From contig JAEDGJ010000013.1 in NCBI GenBank assembly GCA_016297585.1, positions 1 through 26,229 of the forward strand: a stretch of 26,229 nucleotides of DNA. Reading direction: 5' to 3'. This stretch comes from Clostridiaceae bacterium (GTDB lineage Bacteria > Bacillota > Clostridia > Oscillospirales > QAMX01). The notes beneath the pieces were generated by a model. The model worked only from the letters and a program-made list of their open reading frames with translations. It ran no database searches and was not told the origin of the DNA. Of the stretch, positions 14,601-21,829 are shown one piece after another. Made by a program: the position numbers and the translations under genes. How positions within the stretch are numbered: the stretch's first letter is position 1; every line of letters starts with the position of its first letter.

Positions 14601-15361
14601 GACACGAGGACATCCCCTTTGACGATTCCGCCGTCGTGCTGACGGAGAAGCTCTGCGAAACGCTCGGCATCCGCGTGGGCGACACCGTTACGCTGCGCGA
14701 CGCGGACGGCCGCACGGCGGAGGTGACGGTCACGGCGGTGACGGAGAGCTACATCTCGCCGTCCTGCTACATCAGCGAAGCGGCGTACCGGGATGCCTTC
14801 GGGAAAACGCCGTCGTATTCGCTGCTGCAGCTCAAGATTCCCGACGACTCCCCCGCCGCGCGGGACGCGGCGTCGACGCGGATCCTCGCGTCGGACAACA
14901 TCCTGCTGCTGCAGTACACGCAGACGGTCCGGGAAAGCTTCGGAAACACGGTCAGGAGCATCGACTACATCGTGCTGGTGCTGATAATTTCTGCGGGCGC
15001 GCTGGCCGTCATCGTGCTGTACAACCTGACGAACATCAACATCTGCGAGCGCATCAAGGAGCTCGCGACGATCAAGGTGCTGGGCTTCCGCGAAGGCGAA
15101 GTGGCGGCATACATCTACCGTGAAACGACGATCCTGTGCCTCATCGGCACCCTCGTCGGGTTCGTCTTCGGCAAATGGCTGCATTCGTTCGTCATCCGCA
15201 CGGCGGAGATGGACGGCATCATGTTCGGCCGTTCGCTGTCCGGCACAAACTACCTGTTCGCGGCGCTCGTTACGCTGGTATTCGCCCTTCTTGTGGACGT
15301 GCTGATGCTCGGCAAGCTGCGCCGGATCGACATGGTCGAATCGATGAAGGCCCCCGAATAA
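11627..15361 (+). CDS. FtsX/MacB-family ABC permease with very long coiled-coil insertion
   Basis: It is 1244 residues with two fused permease halves. Segment 1 is a membrane helix (about 15-37, IYATRTRFFSILAIVAVG). An extracellular MacB-like domain follows (40-264). Next is a coiled coil rich in Ala, Glu and Asp (265-683) with a break at GYPVP (474-478), then an FtsX domain with three helices (about 712-850, with ERGQIGALKSLGYS). The second half has a helix near 883 (LYMTVFGIAGCTALL), an extracellular domain (about 900-1110) and a closing FtsX domain (about 1111-1235, with ERIKELATIKVLGF). Such mechanotransmitter-type transporters act on the outer face, exporting, releasing lipoproteins or controlling wall enzymes, rather than importing. 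The substrate is unknown. Its upstream ribosome binding site is weak, consistent with coupling to the ATPase gene. Confidence 0.92.
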   Translation: MKTYSKLLRRSIYATRTRFFSILAIVAVGCGFLAGLLATTPDMQDTADAYYDENRLFDLDIRSTLGMTADDAEAIRALDAVDRVMPAYVQDMELMCGGESYVTRVYGVPLERHGTEDFLNDFVLTEGRMPENASECLLASPNGYAGGHAPGEVYTLSDDNKNLEDLQETCTFDSLTVVGLVQSPYYISIESEPSTVGTGKVSLVMFVPSDAFDADYYTDVFVSVTGAAALDTFSDDYFAQIDDAADGLETLGVDRCEIRYTQVKDDAEAELADAEAEYADKKAEADDELADARAELDDAKEELADAEQALADAEAELDDTLADARSDAEAELEAELADRREDAVRRIEEARADAEAEIADARAQIEDGYAQLADAEAELAEKLPELEDAEAQLRELDDAAAAVTDAQRAELRAAREAFDDGVRQIEEGRSEIAAQAAQLEGPAAQLREAKKTLEAQRTALEEAEAAIEAADAMGYPVPEEQREAVRAARAAFDAAEQELLAQSEALDAAWAQLDAARTELDNAQLRLDEQEPALLEAEEQLEKLDQALAEVTPADRAELAQARADYDAAVQEVADKRAELDDAAEELARTEAELPDTFAEQYDELDRALADAREEALAEIASQLADAEKEAREELEEKRREYDDAYAEYLDGEAEYADGRAEADEKLGDARKKLDDAREELDALEYPEWYVTDRRDTVSFASYRSNSEKIGAIARVFPIFFFFVAALVALTTMTRMVEEERGQIGALKSLGYSDGAIMGYYIGYSLLASLIGAVLGMVFGFKLLPLVISNAYGMMYTLPRVATPFRWDYALIIAPVAVVCTTLATLAACLGQLSEKTATLLRPRAPKEGRRIFLEHIPFLWKHMAFTHKVTARNIFRYRKRLYMTVFGIAGCTALLVTGFGVRSSIHDIVDVQCGEIYRFNLSVYLKDGGELAGDEVLNDFLSDPQAVTSYAAFHNETAYVEKNGVSGQVTLYVPEHTDDLKDYFTLRTRVGHEDIPFDDSAVVLTEKLCETLGIRVGDTVTLRDADGRTAEVTVTAVTESYISPSCYISEAAYRDAFGKTPSYSLLQLKIPDDSPAARDAASTRILASDNILLLQYTQTVRESFGNTVRSIDYIVLVLIISAGALAVIVLYNLTNINICERIKELATIKVLGFREGEVAAYIYRETTILCLIGTLVGFVFGKWLHSFVIRTAEMDGIMFGRSLSGTNYLFAALVTLVFALLVDVLMLGKLRRIDMVESMKAPE

Positions 15362-15370
15362 ACGCTCTCA

Positions 15371-15423
15371 AAAAAAAATCCCCTTTCCCGCGGCAGTCAC
15401 GCTGCGGGAAAGGGGATTTTTGC
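15371..15423. terminator. bidirectional terminator between ABC permease and udp
   Basis: AAAATCCCCTTTCCCGC (15375-15391) pairs perfectly with GCGGGAAAGGGGATTTT (15404-15420). The stem is flanked by T runs on both strands, so it can end the plus-strand ABC operon and the minus-strand DMT-udp unit. Confidence 0.95.
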
Positions 15424-15448
15424 CGTTATAATGCCTTCGCCGCCCGCG

Positions 15449-16201
15449 TCATGCGTCCGCGGCGATGATTCTTCTCATCGCGCCGACGGCGACGTCGATC
15501 GCGTCGTTCATGTCGGGGTGATCGGGCTCCGTCTCCCCGGCTTTTTTGCGCTCCTGGTTCCACAGCACGTTGAACACGGCGGCGCAGCGGACACCGAGGG
15601 ACGCCGCGGCGGTATAGAGCGCGGCCGTCTCCATCTCCGACGCCAGCACGCCGAGCCGCTTCCACGCCTCCCATTTTGCCAGCAGCTCTCCCGCGACCGG
15701 CATCCGCTCGGGGCTGTGCTGACCGTAAAAGGAGTCCTTCGACTGCACGACGCCGGTGTGGCAGCGCAGTCCGCGCGATCTTGCCTCGTCGTCCAGCGCG
15801 CGCAGCAGCGAAAAATCCCCCGACGCAGGGTATTCCGCCGGGGCGTATTCCCGGCTCGTACCCTCCTGCCGCACGGCGGAGAGCGCCGCGACGAGATCCC
15901 CCGCGCACACCTGCCGGGCGATGCCGCCGCAGGTGCCGACACGGAGAAACGTGTGCGCGCCGAGAGAAACGAGCTCCTCGAGCGCGATGGCGGCGGACGG
16001 TCCGCCGATGCCGGTGGACGTCACGGAGACGGGCACGCCGGAAAGGGTGCCCGTATAGGTGGTAAACTCCCGGTTCTGCGCGACCGGGCGCGCGTTTTCG
16101 AGCCGCGCGGCGATCAGCGGCACGCGTCCGGGGTCGCCGGGCAGGATGCAGTAGCGTCCGACGCTGCCGGGCGCACAGGCGATATGATACGCTTCGATCA
16201 T
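15449..16201 (-). CDS. udp: uridine phosphorylase
   Basis: Splits uridine with phosphate into uracil and ribose 1-phosphate in cytoplasmic nucleoside salvage. It is 250 residues, as for E. coli Udp, and follows it closely: ILPGDPGRV (near residues 19-27) at the phosphate site, NREFTTYTG, STGIGGPSAAIALEEL, LRVGTCGGI, and SEMETAALY at the ribose and base site. The ATG at 16201 has a GGGAGG site; a 31-residue extension seen upstream has no family similarity. It lies 22 bases after a DMT-family transporter gene on the same strand. Which nucleoside is favoured cannot be read with certainty from motifs alone. Confidence 0.92.
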   Translation of the reverse strand: MIEAYHIACAPGSVGRYCILPGDPGRVPLIAARLENARPVAQNREFTTYTGTLSGVPVSVTSTGIGGPSAAIALEELVSLGAHTFLRVGTCGGIARQVCAGDLVAALSAVRQEGTSREYAPAEYPASGDFSLLRALDDEARSRGLRCHTGVVQSKDSFYGQHSPERMPVAGELLAKWEAWKRLGVLASEMETAALYTAAASLGVRCAAVFNVLWNQERKKAGETEPDHPDMNDAIDVAVGAMRRIIAADA

Positions 16202-16223
16202 GGCGGAAAACCTCCCTTTTTCG

Positions 16224-17105
16224 TCAGGAAATCGCAAGCAGCGCCAGTGCGGCCGCGGAAACGGCAATGCCGAGCATCGCGCGGCGGCTGACACGTTCTT
16301 TGAGGAAAATGCGGCTGGAAAGCATCACCGCCGCGACGCCGAGGACGCTCATCAGCGGGAAATAGAACGCCGCGTCAAAGGCGGAGGCATACAGCATGAA
16401 GATGACGTTCGAAACGTCTGCCGCCGCCGCCGCGCCGAGGGAATAGCCGATCATCGGCCGCGTCAGCGTCAGCTCGTCCCGGCGCCGGAACCAGGCATAC
16501 ACGACAAAGGGCAGGGACAGCACGGCGCCCGTCACATGGAACAAAAAGAGATACTCCTTGATGTAGCCGCCGAACAGATCGCAGTAGCGGCGGGTGCAGA
16601 CGACGGCAAAGCCGCTGAAAGCCAGTCCCAGCAGCGCAAACAGCACCCATTTGAGCGTGATCGGCTTTTTCGCGTCGGCTTCGGAGTAGCTGCCGGAGTT
16701 AAAGAGCAGCAGCGCCGCGCAGAACAGCACGAGTCCCGCGATCTGCCACCAGCGCATCGAATCTCCCCAGAAGAAAAGCCCCGCCAGTACCGGAAAGAGC
16801 GGATTGAAGCTGCCGATGATCGTCGTCAGCGACATCGGCCCGATGCGCATCGCCATCACGGTGAAGATCATATAGACCACATAGAAGGTGCCGAACAGCA
16901 CGGGCAGACCGGTGCGCTCCCAGGTAAAGGACATCGGCGTATACGGCGGCAGCGTGAAGATCAGCACGCCCTGACAGACGCAGAACAGACAGGTAAACAG
17001 CATATGCTGGGAAAGACAGGATTTTCCCGTCTGCGCGCGCTTCAGCGTCACGGTATTGACCGCCTTGCAGAGCATAAACACCGCCAAAAGCCCGATTACC
17101 TGCAT
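16224..17105 (-). CDS. DMT-superfamily (EamA-like) membrane transporter
   Basis: It is 293 residues with about ten membrane helices in two homologous halves, the EamA arrangement. The N-terminal helix is QVIGLLAVFMLCKAVNTVTLK. Other segments include VLFGTFYVVYMIFTVMAMRIGP, IIGSFNPLFPVLAGLFFWGD (the conserved end of the first half) and the second-half counterpart AAFYFPLMSVLGVAAVMLSSRIFLKERVS (described in part). The ATG at 17105 is preceded by GGAGG; a longer frame to 17264 covers the promoter. It is the first gene of the pair with udp, so a role in nucleoside or nucleobase movement is possible but only inferred from position; DMT proteins carry many metabolites. Confidence 0.88.
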   Translation of the reverse strand: MQVIGLLAVFMLCKAVNTVTLKRAQTGKSCLSQHMLFTCLFCVCQGVLIFTLPPYTPMSFTWERTGLPVLFGTFYVVYMIFTVMAMRIGPMSLTTIIGSFNPLFPVLAGLFFWGDSMRWWQIAGLVLFCAALLLFNSGSYSEADAKKPITLKWVLFALLGLAFSGFAVVCTRRYCDLFGGYIKEYLFLFHVTGAVLSLPFVVYAWFRRRDELTLTRPMIGYSLGAAAAADVSNVIFMLYASAFDAAFYFPLMSVLGVAAVMLSSRIFLKERVSRRAMLGIAVSAAALALLAIS

Positions 17106-17169
17106 ATTCAAAATGCCTCCGTCTCCATAATCCGCGCGGGAAGTACGCGGGCGCCTCACGCCGCTACCC

Positions 17170-17198
17170 AGTATAGCGTACTTCGGCGAAAAAGTAAA
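17170..17198 (-). promoter_or_regulatory. promoter of the DMT transporter-udp unit
   Basis: TTTACT (17193-17198), a 17-base spacer and TATACT (17170-17175) on the minus strand. Confidence 0.65.
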
Positions 17199-17285
17199 GA
17201 GCTTTTTCGCGCCACAAATCCTGCATGACTTTGCTTTACTGATTGAAGTAATTCGTTTTTGCAAAGTTTATCGTAAGATTTGCTA

Positions 17286-17314
17286 TAGACATAGGGGAAA
17301 AATCATGTTAATAT
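17286..17314 (+). promoter_or_regulatory. promoter of gdhA
   Basis: TAGACA (17286-17291), a 17-base spacer and TAATAT (17309-17314). The resulting leader of about 85 bases ends in a strong AAGGAGGT site; it contains a GC palindrome (CCGCCCGGGCGG) but no riboswitch I recognise. Confidence 0.6.
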
Positions 17315-17405
17315 GGTGGCGTTAACAAAAAAGTGCGTTCCTTCGACGAAGCGCCGCCCGGGCGGTCATTCGGAAAGGGGCGTTTTCAAGGAGGTAAGCT
17401 TTGCT

Positions 17406-18665
17406 ATGGCAGCAGCGTATAATCCGTATGAAAACATGCTCAACGTACTGGAAAAGGCAGCCGGCATGCTCGGACTCGCGGAGAGCGATTACGAAGCGCT
17501 GAAGTATCCGGAACGCGAGCTGAAGGTCTCGGTGCCGGTTCGGATGGACGACGGCAGCATCCGCGTCTTCGAAGGCTACCGCGTGCAGCATTCCTCGTCG
17601 AGAGGCCCGTGCAAGGGCGGTATCCGCTTCCATCCGCAGGTGGACATCGACGAGGTCAAGGCGCTGGCGGCGTGGATGAGCCTCAAGTGCGCGGTCGTGA
17701 ACATCCCGTACGGCGGTGCGAAGGGCGCCGTCAAGGTCGATCCCCGCTCCGTCTCGAAGGGCGAGCTGGAACGCATCACGCGCCGCTATACGGCGGCGAT
17801 CCTGCCCCTGATCGGCCCGGATAAGGACATCCCCGCCCCCGACGTCGGCTCGACGCCGGAGATGATGGGCTGGATCATGGACACCTACTCGGTGTTCCAG
17901 GGACATACCGTGCCGGGCGTCGTCACGGGCAAGCCGATCGGCGTCGGCGGCTCTCTGGGACGCGGTGAGGCAACGGGACGCGGCGTGCTGTTCACGGCGC
18001 GCGAGCTGTTTGCGCGGCTCGGCAAGGATCTCTCCCACGCGCGCGTCGCGGTGCAGGGCATGGGCAACGTCGGCGGCACGACGGCGCGTCTGCTCGCCCG
18101 CGAAGGCTGCAAGGTCGTCGCGCTGGCGGATGTGACGGGCGGCGTCATCTGTGAGGACGGCCTGAACGTCGAGGAGATCTATCAGCACTGCTACGTCGAC
18201 CGCAACTTCCTTGACACCTACAACGCGCCGGGCGTCATCCACTGCACCGGACGTGAGGTTCTGTGCGCGGACGTCGACCTGCTGGTCCCGGCGGCGCTGG
18301 AAAATCAGCTCACGGCGGATATCGCGGCGGAAGTCCGCGCTCCCCTGATCGTCGAAGGCGCGAACGGCCCGACGACCGTCGAAGCCGACGAGATCTTCGC
18401 GAAGATGGGCAAATACGTCGTGCCGGACATCCTGGCCAACGCCGGCGGCGTCGTCGTCTCCTACTTCGAGTGGGTGCAGAACATCCAGTCGCTGATGTGG
18501 GACGAGGAGCAGGTCAACGGCATGCTCGAGAAGGTCATGCGCCGCGCGTTCGCGGAGGTCTGGGACAAGGCGCATGCGCATAACGCGACGCTGCGTCTGG
18601 GCGCGAACATGGTCGCGCTGGAGCGCCTCGTCACGGCCAAGAAGATCCGCGGCATCTTCCCGTAA
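17406..18665 (+). CDS. gdhA: glutamate dehydrogenase (Glu/Leu/Phe/Val dehydrogenase family)
   Basis: Interconverts glutamate with 2-oxoglutarate and ammonium using a nicotinamide coenzyme in the cytoplasm. It is 419 residues. Substrate and catalytic residues are seen as Lys70 (PCKGGIRF), Lys94 (MSLKCA), Lys106 (YGGAKGA) and Asp146 (PAPDVGS). Their spacing of 24, 12 and 40 equals that of Lys89, Lys113, Lys125 and Asp165 of the Clostridium symbiosum enzyme. The Rossmann loop VQGMGNVGG is followed by VALADVTGG at the end of the second strand. The ATG at 17406 has an ideal AGGAGGT site; an upstream frame to 17313 runs into the -10 region. Coenzyme choice (NAD is likely for this group) is inferred. 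It is monocistronic, ending at a strong hairpin. Confidence 0.94.
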   Translation: MAAAYNPYENMLNVLEKAAGMLGLAESDYEALKYPERELKVSVPVRMDDGSIRVFEGYRVQHSSSRGPCKGGIRFHPQVDIDEVKALAAWMSLKCAVVNIPYGGAKGAVKVDPRSVSKGELERITRRYTAAILPLIGPDKDIPAPDVGSTPEMMGWIMDTYSVFQGHTVPGVVTGKPIGVGGSLGRGEATGRGVLFTARELFARLGKDLSHARVAVQGMGNVGGTTARLLAREGCKVVALADVTGGVICEDGLNVEEIYQHCYVDRNFLDTYNAPGVIHCTGREVLCADVDLLVPAALENQLTADIAAEVRAPLIVEGANGPTTVEADEIFAKMGKYVVPDILANAGGVVVSYFEWVQNIQSLMWDEEQVNGMLEKVMRRAFAEVWDKAHAHNATLRLGANMVALERLVTAKKIRGIFP

Positions 18666-18696
18666 AAGACGGTCCCGGTTTTGCGCACATGAAATC

Positions 18697-18746
18697 AGCC
18701 CCTGCGGCTTTCCTCCGGAAAGAGGAAACGCCGCAGGGGCTTTTTT
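18697..18746 (+). terminator. terminator of gdhA
   Basis: AGCCCCTGCGGC (18697-18708) pairs with GCCGCAGGGGCT (18730-18741). An inner TTTCCTC/GAGGAAA stem and a closing TTTTTT on the plus strand complete it. It lies between convergent genes, but the minus strand has no good T run. Confidence 0.92.
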
Positions 18747-18757
18747 GGTATCGGCGA

Positions 18758-19801
18758 TTACTCGAAATCGACGCGCGCGCCGGTCTCCGCGGAACGGAAG
18801 GCGGCTTCGATGAGCTTCAGCACGCGCATGACCTGCTCGTGCGTCACGAGCTGCGGCTCAAGGCCGTCGATCGCGCGGCAGACGTTGCGGTAGAAGTCAT
18901 GGACGTCGGACGCCGGACGCTCCAGCTCGTAGGTGTCGGTCGTCACGTCGTCGCGGGGCGCCATGGTCTTCGTAAGACCCGCGGCGGTCTCGACGGGCAG
19001 GACGTCGCTCTCGTGCCAGTATTTGCAGCGCACGACCTTCGTCTTTTCGCGCCAGTCGGAGATCAGCGCGGTGCCGGATTTACACTTCATATAGAAGCGG
19101 GGCATCGCGATGAAGTTGAGCGTACCGACCTCGACATACGCGGTCTTGCCGGATTCGAAGGTGATCTCCAGACGGAAGCCGTCGTCGACCTCGTCGTTGG
19201 TGATGTTTTCCAGGGTGCAGTAGACGTATCGGACCTTCTCGTCGATGAGCTGCAGGATCTGGTCGATCAGATGCACGCCCCAGTCGTAGAGCATGCCGCC
19301 GCCGTAGGCCTTTTTGCCTCTCCAGTCGCTCGGGATGCCGCGGGAACCGTGGATGCGGGACTCGACGCGGATCAGCTCGCCGATCTCGCCGGTCTTCATG
19401 AGCTGCTTCATCGCGAGGAAGTCGACGTCCCAGCGGCGGTTCTGATGGACGGTAAAGAGCTTGCCCGAGCGGTGCGCGGCGTCGATCATCGTCTGCAGCT
19501 CGGCGGACGTGATGGCGACGGGCTTCTCGCAGATCGCGTTCTTGCCGGCCTCGAGCGCGCGGATCACGACCTCGGGATGCGCGTCGTTCGGGATCGCGAC
19601 GGTGACGAGATCGACCTCCGGATCCGACAGCACGGCGTCGAAGGAATCGTAGGCAAAGATGCCGCGGGACCGCGCGAGCTCCCGGCGCTCGGCCTTGATA
19701 TCATAGATGCCCCGGAGATTGACGACGTCGCTCTTCAGCGCCTTCTCGGTATGCCAGCCGCCCATGCCGCCGTAACCGATAACAACAAGATTCTTTTTCA
19801 T
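18758..19801 (-). CDS. Gfo/Idh/MocA-family NAD(P)-dependent oxidoreductase
   Basis: It is 347 residues. The N-terminal Rossmann domain starts LVVIGYGGMGGWHTEKAL (residues 5-22). The family motif EKPVA is near residues 97-101, and the C-terminal alpha/beta domain carries the catalytic-type GGGMLYDWGVHLIDQ with the expected Asp and His. Such enzymes oxidise or reduce sugars, sugar acids or inositols; the substrate cannot be told from this sequence. The ATG at 19801 follows AAAGGAG; twelve extra codons upstream are discarded for lack of a binding site. It has its own promoter and is not joined to the tyrS unit, which ends before it. Confidence 0.92.
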   Translation of the reverse strand: MKKNLVVIGYGGMGGWHTEKALKSDVVNLRGIYDIKAERRELARSRGIFAYDSFDAVLSDPEVDLVTVAIPNDAHPEVVIRALEAGKNAICEKPVAITSAELQTMIDAAHRSGKLFTVHQNRRWDVDFLAMKQLMKTGEIGELIRVESRIHGSRGIPSDWRGKKAYGGGMLYDWGVHLIDQILQLIDEKVRYVYCTLENITNDEVDDGFRLEITFESGKTAYVEVGTLNFIAMPRFYMKCKSGTALISDWREKTKVVRCKYWHESDVLPVETAAGLTKTMAPRDDVTTDTYELERPASDVHDFYRNVCRAIDGLEPQLVTHEQVMRVLKLIEAAFRSAETGARVDFE

Positions 19802-19846
19802 AGGACAAAAAGCTCCTTTGTGTTTTGGTGTCTCCATCTGTCGCTG

Positions 19847-19875
19847 ATTATATCATGCTCCCGCTCAAAAAACAA
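19847..19875 (-). promoter_or_regulatory. promoter of the 18758-19801 oxidoreductase
   Basis: TTGTTT (19870-19875), a 17-base spacer and a perfect TATAAT (19847-19852) on the minus strand. Confidence 0.75.
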
Positions 19876-19975
19876 GCTCTTTCTTCGTCAAAAATCCGCC
19901 GGAACAACGGCGTTCCTCCCCGGGACAAGCTTTCCCGGATTCCCGCGTCTCTATGCCCGCGTTTTCCTCCGTCGC

Positions 19976-20046
19976 AAAGAAAACCGGCCCGAACCGCAAA
20001 CGGGAGACGGGCAAAGCCTCTCGTTTTCGCGGTTCGGGCCGGTGTT
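19976..20046 (-). terminator. terminator of tyrS
   Basis: ACCGGCCCGAACCGC (19982-19996) pairs perfectly with GCGGTTCGGGCCGGT (20028-20042), with a partly paired inner loop. On the minus strand TTTTC follows. A small CCCCTTTTGGGG palindrome (20049-20060) lies between it and the tyrS stop. Confidence 0.9.
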
Positions 20047-20067
20047 TTCCCCTTTTGGGGATAGTTT

Positions 20068-21327
20068 TTATTCGGCGATGACCTTCAGGAAGTTCTTCTT
20101 GCCCTTTTTGAGCATCACAAAGCCGTCGCGGACGTCGTCGGACGTCACTACGCGGGCGATATCCGTCACCTTTTCGCCGTTTACGAGGATGCCGCCCTGC
20201 TGGACCATGCGGCGCGCCTCCGACTTCGACGCGATGAGCTTCGTCTCCGCGAGCAGGTCGATGATGCCGATGCCGTCGGCAAAGCGGGACGCGGCCAGCG
20301 TCACGGACGGCGCGTTCGCGGCGTCGGCGTTCGCCGAGAAGAGACCGCGCACGGCCTCGACGACCTTGTCGGCTTCCTCCTGGCCGTGGACGAGCTTTGT
20401 GATCTCGTAGGCCATCAGGCGCTTCGCGGCGATGATGTCCTCACGGAGCAGGCGGTCGATCTCGTCGAGCGGCACGCGGGTGAACAGGCGGAGCAGGTTC
20501 TCGCAGTCCTCGTCGGCGACGTTGTAGAAGTACTGGTAGAAGTCATAGGGCGTGGTGCGGTCGGACGCGACCCAGAGCGCGCCGTTTTCGGTCTTGCCCA
20601 TCTTCTTGCCTTCCTTCGTCAGCAGGAGGGGGTTCGTCAGACCGAAGATATCCTCGTCGGAGGCCTTGGCGTCGGGATCGATGTGGCGCATCTTGCGGTT
20701 CAATTCGGTGCCCGCGATGATGTTGCCCCACTGGTCGGAGCCGCCGATCTCGAGCGTGCAGCCGTAGGTGCGGTTGAGGTAGATGAAGTCATAGGCCTGC
20801 ATCAGCATATAGCCCATCTCGAGGAAGGTCAGGCCGCCCTGCTTGAGGCGGTTGGCATAGGCGTCGGCGGCGAGCATGACGTTGACGTTGAAGTGGACGC
20901 CGACCTCACGCATGAAGTCGATATAGGGGTAATCGCGGAACCACTCGTTGTTGTCGAGGATGATCGCGGGGTTTTCGCCGTCGGTGCGGATGAACTTGGA
21001 CGCGAGGCGCTTGACCTCGTCGACGTTGTGCTGCACCTGCTCCTTGGTCATCATCTTGCGCATATCGCTCTTGCCGGAGGGGTCTCCGACCTGCGCGGTC
21101 GCGCCGCCGATGACGAGGATGCCGCGGTGTCCGGCCTCCTGGAGATAGCGGAAGACCATCAGCGCGAAGAAATGGCCGATGTGGAGGGAGTCGGCGGTGG
21201 GGTCGACGCCGAGGTAGAAGGTGATGGGGCCCTTCTTCAGACGCGCTTCCAGCGCATCGAGATTCGTGCACTGATAGACATAGCCGCGTTCCTTCAGCAG
21301 ATCGAGAACATTCGGGTTGAATTCCAT
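20068..21327 (-). CDS. tyrS: tyrosyl-tRNA synthetase
   Basis: Class I aminoacyl-tRNA synthetase charging tRNA-Tyr. It is 419 residues, the usual size for bacterial TyrRS. The HIGH motif is exact (His49 to His52 in LHIGHFF). The second signature appears as KKMGKTENG in place of KMSKS, a known TyrRS form. GGSDQWGNI and the tyrosine-site stretch YDFIYLN lie between them. A C-terminal S4 RNA-binding domain occupies about residues 350-415 (ASKSEARRMVQQGGILVNG). The ATG at 21327 follows AAAGGAGA; a longer frame to 21504 is the T-box leader read as protein. It is preceded by a tyrosine T-box and its own promoter. Identification is certain. Confidence 0.98.
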   Translation of the reverse strand: MEFNPNVLDLLKERGYVYQCTNLDALEARLKKGPITFYLGVDPTADSLHIGHFFALMVFRYLQEAGHRGILVIGGATAQVGDPSGKSDMRKMMTKEQVQHNVDEVKRLASKFIRTDGENPAIILDNNEWFRDYPYIDFMREVGVHFNVNVMLAADAYANRLKQGGLTFLEMGYMLMQAYDFIYLNRTYGCTLEIGGSDQWGNIIAGTELNRKMRHIDPDAKASDEDIFGLTNPLLLTKEGKKMGKTENGALWVASDRTTPYDFYQYFYNVADEDCENLLRLFTRVPLDEIDRLLREDIIAAKRLMAYEITKLVHGQEEADKVVEAVRGLFSANADAANAPSVTLAASRFADGIGIIDLLAETKLIASKSEARRMVQQGGILVNGEKVTDIARVVTSDDVRDGFVMLKKGKKNFLKVIAE

Positions 21328-21352
21328 GGTGTACGGTCTCCTTTCATCAAAG

Positions 21353-21645
21353 AAAAATAAAAAAGCCCCCGCGCCCTGTCGAAAAAGGGCGAGAGGAGCC
21401 TCGCGGTACCACCTTTTTTTGCCGTGCGCCGTCCATATGGAAAACGGACTGCGCAAAGCCTTACGGGCGGAGGGTATCGGGTCCGCGCCGAAGCCGTTTT
21501 TCACTCGCCGGGCTGTAATTCAAGCGCACGCGCCGCACGGATGTCGCACCATAATGTCATCCGCTCTCTGAAAGACGGCGTCAGGGCTCTGTCCCCGCAA
21601 GCACAGCGGAGCGACCCGGGTCTCTGCGAAAAAAGCGATATAATA
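21353..21645 (-). promoter_or_regulatory. tyrosine T-box leader of tyrS
   Basis: The conserved T-box AAGGTGGTACCGCG is at 21402-21415 on the minus strand. It is followed by a terminator (GCCCT, loop, AGGGC, GC-rich outer stem) and TTTTTT at about 21356-21398. The Stem I distal motif AGAGAG (21564-21569) is followed by GGTGCGA and a closing CATCCG arm. In the specifier region GAATTACAG contains UAC (21515-21517), a tyrosine codon followed by A, as expected. Uncharged tRNA-Tyr would stabilise the antiterminator and allow tyrS transcription. Confidence 0.95.
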
Positions 21646-21651
21646 TAATAG

Positions 21652-21680
21652 AGTATACCCGAAAAATCCCGCGCAATCAA
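21652..21680 (-). promoter_or_regulatory. promoter of the tyrS T-box transcript
   Basis: TTGATT (21675-21680), a 17-base spacer and TATACT (21652-21657) on the minus strand, placing the start close to the beginning of the T-box leader. Confidence 0.85.
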
Positions 21681-21780
21681 GCAATATTTTTACCAAAAAA
21701 GGCCGTCCGCGTCCCTTCCTGCCTATTCCTTTTGCCCCATCCGCGCTTTTTTCGGACAGACCGGCGCCGCGTCGGGAGAT

Positions 21781-21810
21781 AAAAAGAGGCGGGAGCGTGC
21801 GTCCCGCCTC
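21781..21810 (-). terminator. terminator of the fucosidase operon
   Basis: GAGGCGGGA (21786-21794) pairs perfectly with TCCCGCCTC (21802-21810) around a seven-base loop, followed by TTTTT on the minus strand. The 21681-21780 stretch to its left holds no gene I can support. Confidence 0.9.
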
Positions 21811-21829
21811 CTGTATCGGAAAAGATCGC

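Noticed and set aside
17315..17405. Riboswitch in the gdhA leader
   Set aside because: About 90 bases with a GC palindrome and a strong ribosome binding site but no conserved riboswitch core recognised and no terminator stem.
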